Shown piece after piece: positions 34,185 to 44,300 of a stretch of DNA of 64,000 nucleotides (its first letter is position 1; each line of letters begins with the position of its first letter). The notes beneath the pieces are model-generated. The model searched no databases. It was not told the DNA's origin and saw nothing but the letters and a program-made list of their open reading frames with translations. The position numbers and the translations under genes are program-made. The stretch covers positions 2,232,001 to 2,296,000 of the forward strand of contig CP047423.1 in assembly GCA_014058405.1 (NCBI GenBank), read 5' to 3'. Source of the DNA: Candidatus Nitrospira kreftii (lineage in GTDB: Bacteria > Nitrospirota > Nitrospiria > Nitrospirales > Nitrospiraceae).

Positions 34185-35537
34185 TCAGTTCCCGTGACGA
34201 GCGCCATGAACGAGTCCTTCCTTTTCTTCCCAAATGGAAATCACCGGGACAACCTTGACGGCCAGGACGTAGAGAAGGACCGCCAACGCCAGTGATCCGA
34301 CGATGATGGCTATTTCCACCCAGGACGGGAAATAGCTTCCCCAATTGAACGGCAATCGTGGATAGGACAATGGAGGCACCAAGATCAAGACACGCTCGAT
34401 GTACATGCCGATGTTGATGAGGACGCCGACGATCATGACGCCCAACGGCCATCGACGAAAAGCCGGGCTCGTCAGTGTGGCCAGCGGGATGATGTAAATA
34501 CAGGTCGCCATGAACCAAAAGGGGACGGCAAAGGGACCGCTCAACAACGCGTCCACCACCCACATGTGATCGGGAATGTTCGCGTACCAGATGGTGAGCA
34601 GTTCAGCGAAATACAGATAGGCCAGGACCAGCGTCGTCACGACCAACAACTTGCTGATTTTGTCGAAATGCTCCGGCGTGATATAGCTCTCGAGGCGATA
34701 GATCTTGCGAAGAACATAGAGCCCGATCGCGACCAGTCCCACCCCGGAATGCACCGCGCCCACGACGAAATAGGGCGCGAAGATCGTGGAGTGCCAGGCG
34801 GGGACCAGCGACACGCCGAAATCCCATCCGACGATGGAATGGACCGACACCATGACCATCACGATCAACGGTGTAATGATCCGCAGAGCCGTTTCGAGGA
34901 CGTGCCATTGGTTCTGCGTGCCGGTCCATCCGAATGAGAGCACTCGGTACAGCGGCTTGCGCCAACCGTCGATCCGTTCCCGCAACAGCGCAAAATCAGG
35001 AATCAGCGGCAGATACAGATAGATGGTACTCGCGGTCGCATAGGTGAACACGGCGATGGCATCCCACATCAGCGGTGACCGAAAATTCGGCCATAGTTCC
35101 CGCTGATTGGGATAGGGAATCAGATAGTACCAGCGCCAGACACGCCCCAGATGGTAGAAGACGAACAAGGTGGCGATCATCAATGAAATGAACGTCATCA
35201 ATTCGGCGATTCGCGTGACGGGCCTTCGCCACTCTGCCTTGCTCAGACGCAGCACGCCCGAGATGAACGTGCCTGAATGGCTCGCGCCGACCCAGAAGAT
35301 GAACGACGCGATATAGACCGCCCAAAAGATCGGCGGGTGCATATTGGTTTGCCCGATGCCGGTTTGGACCTGATAGGTCCAGGCGCCGGCGCCGGCCGCC
35401 ACCAGGCACACCAGCACACCCACCAACAGAAAATAGGTCCAGTGGGTCGTGAGCAGGGGCGCCAAGAGATCCTGATTGATCTTCGGAATTTGTTCCCAAT
35501 CTCGCTTCTCTTGTTCCATCTCCGGCTGTCCTTCCAC
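34185..35537 (-). CDS. actC: ActC-type NrfD/PsrC quinol-binding membrane subunit of alternative complex III
   Basis: A 450-residue polytopic membrane protein of the NrfD/PsrC family with about ten helices, the quinol-interacting core of alternative complex III. Recognised from IFWVGASHSGTFISGVLRL, TLFVFYHLGRVWRWYYL, WDAIAVFTYATASTIYLYLP, GVSLVPAWHSTIFAPYFVVG and the C-terminal helices. The position directly after the FeS subunit gene and before ActD is the canonical act gene order. It has no cofactor-binding motif of its own beyond the quinol cavity. A second NrfD-like gene (ActF) is absent from the operon. Confidence 0.88.
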   Translation of the reverse strand: MEGQPEMEQEKRDWEQIPKINQDLLAPLLTTHWTYFLLVGVLVCLVAAGAGAWTYQVQTGIGQTNMHPPIFWAVYIASFIFWVGASHSGTFISGVLRLSKAEWRRPVTRIAELMTFISLMIATLFVFYHLGRVWRWYYLIPYPNQRELWPNFRSPLMWDAIAVFTYATASTIYLYLPLIPDFALLRERIDGWRKPLYRVLSFGWTGTQNQWHVLETALRIITPLIVMVMVSVHSIVGWDFGVSLVPAWHSTIFAPYFVVGAVHSGVGLVAIGLYVLRKIYRLESYITPEHFDKISKLLVVTTLVLAYLYFAELLTIWYANIPDHMWVVDALLSGPFAVPFWFMATCIYIIPLATLTSPAFRRWPLGVMIVGVLINIGMYIERVLILVPPLSYPRLPFNWGSYFPSWVEIAIIVGSLALAVLLYVLAVKVVPVISIWEEKEGLVHGARHGN

Positions 35538-35569
35538 GCTCCAGGATCCTCAGCATGCAGCACTGTCTC

Positions 35570-36292
35570 TTATGTTATGCGTTTTAAATACGTGATAGCG
35601 GGCTGAGTCCCCAGTGATTCCAGTAGATGAAAGCTCCGGTCCTGCCGCGCAAGTTTCGACACGTGGCTGCCCGGATCGTTCCGATCCCCGAAGACGAGCG
35701 CGGACGTGGGACACGATTGAACGCAGGCGGGCACGATCTCTCCATCCCGCACCCGACGACCTTCCTTCTCAGCCAGTTCTTTCTTCTCCCGAATCCGCTG
35801 GACACAAAACGTGCACTTTTCCATGATGCCGTTCTGCCGCACCGTCACGTCGGGATTGAGTTGTTCCTGGAGTGGAGGATCCCAATGGGGATCGAACCAA
35901 TTGAATTGCCGAACGGTATAGGGACAGTTGTTCCCACAATAGCGGACACCGATGCATCGGTTGTAAACTTGTGCATTGAGCCCGTCCGGTGTGTGGTAGG
36001 AGGCGTAGACAGGACAGACCGGTTCGCAGGGCGCATCTCCGCATTGTTGACAGAGGACCGGCATGAATTTGACCTTGACGTCGGGGTACTCGCCCTCCCA
36101 ATAACGCTCGATCCGGATCCAGTTGATCGCGCGACCTTCTGCAGCTTCCTGCTCCCCTGAAATCCTGATATTATTTTCCGCATGACAGGCCACGACGCAC
36201 GCTTCGCATCCTGTACAGCGGTCGAGATCGATTGCCATTTCCCATTTGTAGGAACGGGGAACAGAAGACGAGGACTGTTTGGGTTCGGTCAT
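35570..36292 (-). CDS. ActB2-type four-cluster [4Fe-4S] ferredoxin-like subunit
   Basis: A 240-residue protein of the DmsB/HybA/NrfC type. The clusters are marked by CTGCEACVVACHAEN near residue 28, CQQCGDAPCEPVCP near 82, CIGVRYCGNNCP near 111, and CTFCVQRIREKK with CVQSCP further on. In most ACIII operons this ferredoxin is fused to the molybdopterin-like part as ActB. Here the two are separate genes, separated by only three bases. It should shuttle electrons from the quinol site through ActB1 to the multiheme cytochrome. Confidence 0.9.
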   Translation of the reverse strand: MTEPKQSSSSVPRSYKWEMAIDLDRCTGCEACVVACHAENNIRISGEQEAAEGRAINWIRIERYWEGEYPDVKVKFMPVLCQQCGDAPCEPVCPVYASYHTPDGLNAQVYNRCIGVRYCGNNCPYTVRQFNWFDPHWDPPLQEQLNPDVTVRQNGIMEKCTFCVQRIREKKELAEKEGRRVRDGEIVPACVQSCPTSALVFGDRNDPGSHVSKLARQDRSFHLLESLGTQPAITYLKRIT

Positions 36293-36295
36293 GAC

Positions 36296-38539
36296 CTACT
36301 CCTTTCCGGAACCGCGAATCCATGTGTTGATCCGATCGATGCCGATCAGATCCCGCATTGCAGGCATCTCTCGTTGCTCGATCATGGTGAGTGATCCTGT
36401 TCGTCCGGTTGCCTCGATGCGCACGCGAGTCGCGGCCGTTGCCAGACGACCCGAGTCACGGTCAAACAGCGCCCCCAACAGGGCAAGCGGATTGACTCCG
36501 CGATTGGTTGCATACCGTCCATACGCTCGATGACCCTGACCGATGGGCACGGCGATCAGGTCGGGACGGATTCCAGGGAAGTGAACGGCCGGTATGTCGA
36601 GGGACCCATGAGGTGAGATCACACGGATCAAGTCTCCCTGTCGAATACCTCGCGCCATGGCGGTCTTGGGATTGATTTCAGCCCACGTGCCCCAGACGAC
36701 CGTCGTGAGAGGATCGGGCAGTTCCTGAAGCCAGGGAAGGTTTGCGCCTTCCCCGTTTCCGAGAGCGAGCGAGGGATACGGGTAAAAGAAGAACGGAAAT
36801 TCAGCGGCATCACCGTCGAATCGAGCCGATTCATATTCATAGCCCGGCGAACGGCGGTTCCGCTCAGGAGTGTTGGACTTGCGCGCCGGGCCCCACCACC
36901 CGCCTTCCTTGAGTTTCTCAATCCACGCAGTTTCAAACCACTCGGGCTCGTTGGTTCGATTTTGCTGGGCTAACAAAGCTTCCCAGTTCGATCTGATTGC
37001 GTCGCGGATGGTTTGATGAGATACCATCGCGGGCAGGCCTTCATCGATGTGACGACCAACTTCCAGCATCACATCGCCGACGGCTCGAGTATCGTAGAGA
37101 GGCCTGACCACCGGCTGGGCGAGCCCTACAACCGGCACGCGACCTTCTTCCAGATGCTCGTGATCGCTCCAGGCTTCCAAAGAAACGTGATCGGGAAGAA
37201 TCAGGTCTGCCAGATCGGTAGACTCATCCATGAAGGAATTAAAACTCACGATGAACTCCGCGCGCTCGAAGAGCCGGCGCACAGGGATCGACGGGGGAAG
37301 TGTGTGTAGTGGATTGCAACGATGGAGGTGCACCAGAGGAAAACGACCGGCATCCGCCCCATCGATCAGCTCCAAGAAGCCTCGTTCGCTGATCGGAGCC
37401 TCCTTATGGTTGAATATCGGCGAGTTCACACTCTCAAAGAATCGCACCCCGCCCGGCTTCCCCACCCTGTCTCTGATGATGTTCAGAAGGTTGACCACAG
37501 TAAGCGCCGCTGTTCCGTTGGTATGAGCCGATGCCGGGCCGCCGGCGATCGCCACCGGCGATTGAGCCGAGCTGAATTCGTCCGCGATCCGCTCAATGTC
37601 ATCGTAACCGACTTCGGTTTGCCGCACGATTTCGTTCAGATCGAAGGTCTTAAAGAATTCTCGGTACCCGTGGCCGTGGCCGTTCCCGCCGTCGGTCGAC
37701 GTGTCCTGCCGTGTGAGCAGCAGCTGTCCTATCCCAATCGCGAGCAAGCCTTCAGTGCCGGGATGGATGGGAATCCATCGATCGGCGTTCGCTGCCGACA
37801 AGGACATGCGGGCTTCGATTTGGATAAGACGGCCTCGAACGCTTGGGCGTCCCTGTCGCATCTGTCCATAGGCAATTCCCATTGCCACGGGCGAGCGCCA
37901 ATGTTCGAGCAGCGGCGCACCAAACGACAACACGTAATCGCTTTCTGCAAGATCGAAATCAGGCACCACTGGCCGTCCGAACTCCGCGTCAACGGCACGG
38001 ATCAGCGCATGATCGACCCAGGGATCATGGATGACCAACGGTCCGCCCATGCGCTCCACGAACGCTTTCACGACCTGCGCGGTCGTGCCGGAGAGGGGTC
38101 CGCTCAGCATCAAAGCATGGCCGCGATGAGTCTGCAGATGCTCGCGCCAGCTGGCGATCCCCTCATCCCAGGAGATCGGCTCAAACTTTCCCTCGCCTCG
38201 CCTGCCGGCTCGCTTCAACGGACCGCGAATGCGATCAGGGTTATAGAGCCGTTGTAGACTCGCGTGGCCTCTCACGCAAAGTTTTCCCCGGTTGATGGGA
38301 TGACTCGGGTTGCCCTCGATTTTCTTGGCTCGACCTTCCATGACGCGAACGAGAATGCCGCATCCGGCAGGGCATTCGCCGCAGACAGACGCATACCAAT
38401 CGGCCACCCCGGGCACGATCTGATCGTCCGGAAGCAGATAGGGGACAAGCTGGTGAACATCCTCTTTACATGCAGGGATGAGCGAGCCGGCTGTGGCCGC
38501 ACCGGCCAGCTTGAGGAACGTTCGTCGTCGAAGATCCAC
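36296..38539 (-). CDS. ActB1-type molybdopterin-oxidoreductase-like subunit with Tat signal
   Basis: 747 residues. Tat motif RRRTFLKLAGAATAGSL starts the protein, followed by a lipobox-like IPAC. Cys53, Cys56, Cys60 and Cys88 (CGECPAGCGILV and GKLCVRG) match a [4Fe-4S] site. The rest follows the molybdopterin oxidoreductase/dinucleotide-binding layout (SFNSFMDESTDLADLILPDH; VWGTWAEINPKTAMARG). In ACIII this subunit has lost molybdopterin. Whether it does so here cannot be decided by eye. It works as a structural electron relay next to ActB2 and ActC. Confidence 0.88.
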   Translation of the reverse strand: MDLRRRTFLKLAGAATAGSLIPACKEDVHQLVPYLLPDDQIVPGVADWYASVCGECPAGCGILVRVMEGRAKKIEGNPSHPINRGKLCVRGHASLQRLYNPDRIRGPLKRAGRRGEGKFEPISWDEGIASWREHLQTHRGHALMLSGPLSGTTAQVVKAFVERMGGPLVIHDPWVDHALIRAVDAEFGRPVVPDFDLAESDYVLSFGAPLLEHWRSPVAMGIAYGQMRQGRPSVRGRLIQIEARMSLSAANADRWIPIHPGTEGLLAIGIGQLLLTRQDTSTDGGNGHGHGYREFFKTFDLNEIVRQTEVGYDDIERIADEFSSAQSPVAIAGGPASAHTNGTAALTVVNLLNIIRDRVGKPGGVRFFESVNSPIFNHKEAPISERGFLELIDGADAGRFPLVHLHRCNPLHTLPPSIPVRRLFERAEFIVSFNSFMDESTDLADLILPDHVSLEAWSDHEHLEEGRVPVVGLAQPVVRPLYDTRAVGDVMLEVGRHIDEGLPAMVSHQTIRDAIRSNWEALLAQQNRTNEPEWFETAWIEKLKEGGWWGPARKSNTPERNRRSPGYEYESARFDGDAAEFPFFFYPYPSLALGNGEGANLPWLQELPDPLTTVVWGTWAEINPKTAMARGIRQGDLIRVISPHGSLDIPAVHFPGIRPDLIAVPIGQGHRAYGRYATNRGVNPLALLGALFDRDSGRLATAATRVRIEATGRTGSLTMIEQREMPAMRDLIGIDRINTWIRGSGKE

Positions 38540-38588
38540 AGGAATCCTCCCTCCAGGATGAACAACACTCTTTCATTACCGCTGCGCT

Positions 38589-39125
38589 TCATTTATGACA
38601 GGTCAAACAGTCGAGTGATCCCCCTTGTTGTCGATGGCAAGACAGACACCACCCCATTTCGAAGCTCGAGGCCCTGGGTGTGTGGGGCATCTCCTCCACT
38701 CTTCCATGACATTGCCCACACTCCACTCCGTGATGGAGATGCATCTCATGCGTAAAATAGACGAAATCAGGAAGGCGCTGCAGTCGGACCCACTGAATCG
38801 GCCTCTCATTTTCCCAATACCCCAGAAGTTTCTTGGTTTCTGGTGTTTCTCCACTGAGGTTCTGGTGGCATCCCATACAGATCTGCATAGACGGGACACC
38901 GGCGACGGATGATACGTGCGCATAGCGATGGCAAAACAGACAGGATATCTCCAATTGACCGGCATGGAATTTGTGGCTGAACGACACGGGTTGAATATCC
39001 TGCGCCGCACTGTCGGCGGCCCCACTGGCATACAGCGATCCTACGACCAACGCGACGCCTCCGCAGATAAGGAGAATGATCGCCGCTTTCCCGACGGAGC
39101 TCCATGCCAAGGGTGTAGCGGCCAT
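38589..39125 (-). CDS. ActA-like pentaheme cytochrome c with N-terminal anchor
   Basis: A 178-residue protein with one N-terminal helix (AAIILLICGGVALVVGSLYA) and five CxxCH heme sites: CLFCH 62-66, CMGCH 83-87, CGQCH 136-140, CLSCH 160-164 and CLTCH 173-177. Additional histidines (FSHKFHAG, FTHEMHLHHG) can serve as distal ligands. This is the class III/c7-like layout of ActA, the multiheme electron carrier that opens act operons. It is the first gene of the operon. The next gene starts about 50 bases after it. Confidence 0.9.
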   Translation of the reverse strand: MAATPLAWSSVGKAAIILLICGGVALVVGSLYASGAADSAAQDIQPVSFSHKFHAGQLEISCLFCHRYAHVSSVAGVPSMQICMGCHQNLSGETPETKKLLGYWENERPIQWVRLQRLPDFVYFTHEMHLHHGVECGQCHGRVEEMPHTPRASSFEMGWCLSCHRQQGGSLDCLTCHK

Positions 39126-39235
39126 TTCTTTACCCGTTGTGCTCCATTGCCGGAGTGTGTAAACGTCGGCTCGAATCCCCTAGCGCGTCTCTCGCATGGT
39201 GCGGAGTAGACCACGATGTGATGACCACAGACGTG

Positions 39236-39787
39236 TCAGCGCTGCTCGCTGGAACGCTTGAGGAAATCAGCAAGTTCGCTCGCATGCGCTTCCGTTTCGG
39301 CAAGAATTTTCAAAAGGATTTCCCGCGTAATCAGATCCTTCTCGCCGATCTCGCGAATCAATGCGCTGTACGTCTCCACTTGCCGCCGCTCAAGCACCAA
39401 GTCTTCAATGACCATCTCGGTCAGTGAGGTGCCTTGTTCGGGATGGACGCCGATTGCGGCGGCCTTACTCGCGAGTTCCTGCAAGTCGAAAATCGGTACA
39501 CCGCCGAGCTGTTGGATCCGACCGGCCAGCTGGTCCGCATGTTTCAGTTCCTGATCGGCGTGCTGTTCAAATTCCGTCTTGAGGCCCGGCGAGAGGAGAG
39601 ACACCGCCATGTACGCATGTTGTTTGTATTGAAGGTAGCTTGCGATCTCCGTCGACCTGAGCCGATTCAGCGAGCTGGCGACGTGCTGTGGCTTCGCGAG
39701 GTATTGCTTGGTCACCGCCCCTTGCGCGATTGCCTCTTGAACCTCTTCGTCGGTACCGACTGCCCCATACTGCATGGTTGGTTCCAT
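39236..39787 (-). CDS. Ferritin-like/bacterioferritin-type protein
   Basis: About 183 residues in a four-helix bundle. Ferritin signatures are LRSTEIASYLQYKQHAYMAV (first Glu), HADQELKHADQLAGRIQQLG, and VIEDLVLERRQVETYSALIRE, followed by ILAETEAHASELADFL. This is the diiron carboxylate pattern of bacterioferritins, with Glu and His in ExxH form. The Met at 39787 is preferred because AGGAGG then lies seven bases away. Heme ligand Met of true Bfr is not clear. It lies just upstream of the act operon on the same strand and may protect against iron or O2 stress. Confidence 0.85.
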   Translation of the reverse strand: MEPTMQYGAVGTDEEVQEAIAQGAVTKQYLAKPQHVASSLNRLRSTEIASYLQYKQHAYMAVSLLSPGLKTEFEQHADQELKHADQLAGRIQQLGGVPIFDLQELASKAAAIGVHPEQGTSLTEMVIEDLVLERRQVETYSALIREIGEKDLITREILLKILAETEAHASELADFLKRSSEQR

Positions 39788-40146
39788 GGTCATTCCTCCT
39801 CTTCATAATAAAAAGATTGGGTCGAGAGTATTCTGTCCATACTATTCGCTGTCATCGTGTTGATCTGTTTCAGATAATCCATCCTCCATTCGGTTGGGGG
39901 AACATCGGATGAATATGGGTGTGAATCACAGCAGGATCATCTTCTTCGGTTCGACTTCTCACATAACACTCTTTCTATTTACTTCTAACGGCGGAATACT
40001 CGTACTGGGACTAACCCCAGTGGGGCGGGACGCTATCGGTATGCGCCACGTTGTTTTGAGGGGAATATGGGAGTCGGTGGAGTCTTGGACAAATCACTTC
40101 GAATGGAAGAGCCTGAATGAATATTCCTCATTCAGGTTGTTGACGC
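39788..40146. other. Gap between the ferritin and DUF3175 genes
   Basis: No gene is supported. A 107-codon plus-strand frame (39894-40217) overlaps the DUF3175 gene and has no ribosome site. The stretch contains a hairpin at 40112-40136, listed separately. Confidence 0.4.
40112..40136 (-). terminator. 9-bp stem-loop after the DUF3175 gene
   Basis: CCTGAATGA and TCATTCAGG form a perfect stem with a 7-base loop (ATATTCC), 11 bases past the stop of the minus-strand gene that ends at 40147. A T-run is absent, so it is at best a weak terminator or RNA-stabilising stem. Confidence 0.45.
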
Positions 40147-40500
40147 TTATGCCTTCCCAAACATTCGGCGCAGCTCGCTTTTTGCCTGCTCCAATCGGCG
40201 TCGTTGCGCCACACTGAAATTCTTACCACCTCGATTGATGTGAAAATTGAGCATCGACATGGCCGATTGATAGGGAGTGCCTTTGCGACGCTGGCTTCGC
40301 ATCGCCGAGCGTTTAAGGGATGCCGCAATCCGGCGGGGATTACCTTTAAAGACACCAGGTTCAAGGTCCAGCGCGTTGCTGTGCTTCATCACCTCGGCCG
40401 ACCATTTGCGTCTTGTCCGATCACGCCCCTTCGAGGGCATATGTCGGTCGTTTTTATGTCCACCCATCTTTCCTGACGTTGTTTTTTTATGTACCGCCAT
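40147..40500 (-). CDS. DUF3175 protein
   Basis: About 117 residues. The core matches DUF3175: KWSAEVMKHSNALDLEPGVF, then ASLKRSAMRSQRRKGTPYQS, AMSMLNFHINRGGKNF and RRRLEQAKSELRRMF. The family occurs in bacteria and haloarchaea and is thought small and basic. No role is established. Several Met starts exist. The one at 40500 is used because the core begins about 30 residues later. None has a clear ribosome site. The N-terminal 25-30 residues are low complexity. Confidence 0.85.
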   Translation of the reverse strand: MAVHKKTTSGKMGGHKNDRHMPSKGRDRTRRKWSAEVMKHSNALDLEPGVFKGNPRRIAASLKRSAMRSQRRKGTPYQSAMSMLNFHINRGGKNFSVAQRRRLEQAKSELRRMFGKA

Positions 40501-40673
40501 GTAATTGTTGTTACCGGCGCTCGCTATCACATGGTTGTATTGCATTCTTTCCATTCTTTACCCGAACACGCCGGAAGGACGCTGGTAATACCTCTAGTTC
40601 ATAACAAATCAAACCGGATCATTATTCACTGTTACTATCGTTATGACCGCAGAATAGTTTCTGTAACCGACAA

Positions 40674-41186
40674 ATGTTTTCTTTGAATACACCCGTTCAC
40701 GTCATCATCCTCATGGGAGCCGCGGGCGCAGGCAAGTCGACGATCGGTCGACACCTCGCGAATGACCTCGGCTGGCGTTTTGTCGATGGCGATGACTTTC
40801 ATCCGAAGGACAATCTGGACAAGATCAGCCGCAATCTGCCGCTTACCGACGAAGATCGAGGTCCGTGGCTCGAACGCCTTCGGGCGGCGATCACCGGATG
40901 GATAACCACCGGAACCCATGTGGTTCTGGCAAGTTCTCTTTTGAAGTCTGCCCATCGTACAATCGTCCTTGGACACCACCATCCGTCGGTACGGATCGCA
41001 TATCTGAAGGCTGATCGAGCCCTGTTGGAACAGCGTCTGCTCCATCGAACCGATCATGTCATGAAAGCAGACTTACTCGACAGTCAACTTGAAACCCTAG
41101 AGGAGCCGATCGACGCCCTAGCCCTGAACGCCTCCGACGCCCCGTCTACGCTCGTGCAGCAGATTCGCACCGCTCTCGACCTCTAG
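40674..41186 (+). CDS. Gluconokinase (GntK/IdnK type)
   Basis: A 170-residue shikimate-kinase-fold enzyme: P-loop MGAAGAGKSTIGRHLA (14-29), FVDGDDFHPKDNLDKISRNLPLTDEDR with the substrate-binding DGDDFHP, and ASSLLKSAHRTIV (lid). Gluconokinases phosphorylate gluconate at the 6-OH with ATP. The DGDDFHP and LTDEDR motifs are diagnostic against shikimate kinase. The gene stands alone on the plus strand. It may use gluconate made by the PQQ-dependent dehydrogenase at 25 kb, but this link is an inference. A later Met at 40713 is a less likely start. Confidence 0.88.
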   Translation: MFSLNTPVHVIILMGAAGAGKSTIGRHLANDLGWRFVDGDDFHPKDNLDKISRNLPLTDEDRGPWLERLRAAITGWITTGTHVVLASSLLKSAHRTIVLGHHHPSVRIAYLKADRALLEQRLLHRTDHVMKADLLDSQLETLEEPIDALALNASDAPSTLVQQIRTALDL

Positions 41187-41238
41187 CAGGCTGTATCAGT
41201 TCTGGAGCAACGCAGAGGATACGACACTGACCTACCTA

Positions 41239-41254
41239 CTAGGTGATCACCTAG
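41239..41254. promoter_or_regulatory. Perfect 16-bp palindrome upstream of the sensor kinase
   Basis: CTAGGTGATCACCTAG is self-complementary, lying about 120 bases before the preferred kinase start and 53 bases after gluconokinase. This fits a dimeric regulator's operator. No family can be named. A longer reading from GTG 41257 would begin immediately after it. Confidence 0.5.
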
Positions 41255-41373
41255 GTGTGCAAACCCTGAAGATAAATGTATCTTCTTTCGGCGCTGGGGC
41301 GGCTGATCAGCCATCTCTTCCGTACGGTGGAGAGCTAATGGCGGTTGGATGTCACAGCGAAAGCGAGGAACCA

Positions 41374-44300
41374 ATGGGCGCCAAACAGAACAAATTATAT
41401 GAGGACCTCGTCACAGAGACCGAAGAACTGCGTGCGCAGCTCGCCGAGGCGCATGAAGTGCTCAGGGCCATCAGGGCCGGCAGCGTCGATACTCTGACGA
41501 CCGAGAAATGGAAGGGCGAGCACATCTCCAGGTTCCAAGGGAACGATCATCCGTGCCGTCTCCCCATTGAGCATCTGAACGAAGGCGCGGTGACGATCGA
41601 TCAAGACGGCCTGGTCACCTATGCCAACTGGATGTTCGCTGATCTCGTCGGCCTGCCGTTGGCACAGATCTTTGGCAGGCAGCTGTCTAGTTTTGTGTCG
41701 GAAGCCGACCGACCGCAGTGCGAGGACTTGATCCAGAAAGCCAACGGCGACGGGAGTCGGCGGGAGCTGGCTCTCCTCAGTGCCGGTGGGGAATCGATTC
41801 CCGTTCTTCTGTCGGTCCACCAGTTGCCGGTTGAGCCGGACCGGTTCTATTGCTGTATCGTCTCGGACCTGCGTCGGCAAGGTCTGCACGAACAACTCCG
41901 CCAAAGTGTAGAGCGGTTGCATCTAGCGACCACAGCCGCGGCAGTGGGTATCTGGGAATGGAACGTGAAAACGAATCGAATCCGGTGGGACGCTCAGATG
42001 TTCAGGATCTATGGGGCTGCTCCTACAGCGGATGGATGTGTGCCATACGAGACATGGAGCCATGCCGTCGTGCCGGAGGATTTGTCGGAACAAGAGCGGG
42101 TTCTGTGGCAGACGGTACGTCGTTGCGGTTCCAGCAGTCGGACGTTTCGTATTCGCCGATATCGCGATGGCGAAGAACGGCACATTGAGGCAGTGGAAAT
42201 TACTCGGACGGATGCGCACGGTCAAACTGAGTGGGTGATAGGCACGAATATTGATATCACCGAACGGCGGCGAGTGCAGATAAAGCTCACTCAGAGTGAA
42301 GAACGATTTCGCACCATGGCCGAGGCCGTACCAAGTTTCTTATTCGAAACCGACGCGGCCGGGTGGAACACCTGGACAAGCGAAAGCTGGTGTCGGTTCA
42401 CAGGGCAAACAGCAGAGCAAGTGTCGGGGCACGGTTGGGCCGAGGCCTTGCATCCCGAGGATCGCGCGTCCAATCTCGGCCAATGGCTGCATTGCATGGA
42501 GCACGGCCTGCCCTTCGAGTCGCAGCAACGGTTGCGCCGAACCGACGGTACCTATGCCTGGGTGATCGCGCGGGCGTTGCCGGTACGAGACGAGCACGGA
42601 ACGATTTGTCGTTGGCTCGGTTCTGTCACCGATGTGGATACGATCGTGCGCGTACAGGACTCTCTCCGCGAAAGCGAATCCAGGTTACTCCGCGCACAAC
42701 GCTCTGCGCGCGCCGGTGTGTGGGATATTGATCTGCTCACACAGAAGGTTCAATGGTCGGAGCCGCATCATGAACTATATGGTTTTACGTCCGACGTGAC
42801 GCCTTCACACGAGAATTGGATCGCCGGCGTCCATCCAGAAGATCGTGCACGGGTCGAGGCGCAGTTCGCACTGGCGGTGCTGGCACGAGGAGCCCAAAGT
42901 ATCGAGTTCCGCATCAACCGCGACGGCGAGATCCGCTGGCTTCACAGCGAGGGCCATGTGACATGCGATGCGGAAGGGCGGCCGATCAGAGTTGCAGGCA
43001 TCACGTGGGATATCACCGAGCGGAAGCAAGCAGAAGCGGCTTTGCAGGAACGTAATCGACAACTTGAGCTCTTGGCGTGGACGTCACAGCGACTGCTCCT
43101 CGGCAGGGAACCGGAACGGGAGCTGCTGGAAGCTATTTTTGAAGGCATTGCGCGGCTCACCGACATGGAAATGTTTTATTACCACCGTCCAAGCGAAGAC
43201 CCAAAGAGGTTTCAGCTGCACATGTCCGGCAGCATCATCGAGAACAAACAAGATCGGTTCGCCGGCATGGAATTAAGCGACCACTTCTGCGACCGGGTGG
43301 CGGAACAGCGAGAACGCCTCATCATCGAAGACTTACAACATTCGTCATATTCCGGCAACGATGGCCGAAAGGTAGCGGGCGCGACGAGTTACGCGGGGTT
43401 CCCGTTGGTGGCAAATGGTGAATTACTGGGCACGATCGCCTTCATCTCCAACCGTCGCACGCATCTCTGCGAAGGCGACGTACAGATGATTCAAAGCATC
43501 TGCGACCAAATCGCCGCATGGCTCGAGCGGATGCAGCTCCAGCGCGAACTGCACGAGAGAGAAAAACGGCTGACGTTAGCCGCAGACGTAGGCCAGTTGG
43601 GCTCATGGGATTGGGATGTGGTGACCGGCAGAGTCGAGTGGTCCTCTGGACATTTCGAGTTGCTGGGGTTGCGTCCTGGCGACGTACAACCTTCATATGA
43701 GGCTTGGGCCTCGCATGTGCATCCTGATGACTTACCTGAGGTAGAGCAGAACTTGCGAGAGTCCATGGCCTCGCATGCCGAGTACCGTGCGGATTTTCGT
43801 GTCATCTGGGCGGACGGCAGCATTCACTGGATGGCAGGCAGAGGACGGTTTCAGTATGGGGTCGGTGGACAATGCATCAGAATGGTGGGAGTGATGGTCG
43901 ACATTACCCATCGTAAGGAGGCGGAAACGGCCTTACGCGAGAAAGGAGAGAGGACACGGGAATTTGCGGCACAACTGGAAAGGCTAGTCGCTGAACGCAC
44001 GAAGGAGTTATTGCAATCACAGGACCGGTTGCGCGCCTTGGCAACAGAACTGAACCTGGCCGAACAGCGGGAACGCAAGCGCTTGGCCACCGAGCTGCAC
44101 GATTACCTTGCTCAAATTCTCGCGGTTGGGAAAATGTCCTTGGACCGAATCAAGCAACAGATCGGAGCTCCTCTGGTCGAGGAGCTGGATGGGACCCTCG
44201 ACGAAGCCTTACGCTACACCCGCACGCTGGTTGCTCAACTGAGTCCGCCTTTTTTCCACGAGCTTGGGTTACCCTACGCCTTCAGATGGCTGGCTGAGCA

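Noticed and set aside
39150-39200. tRNA-like T-loop sequence (GGCTCGAATCC)
   Set aside because: Checked for flanking stems and anticodon arm; no cloverleaf could be formed.
39894-40217. 107-codon plus-strand frame
   Set aside because: Overlaps the DUF3175 gene and has no family or ribosome site.
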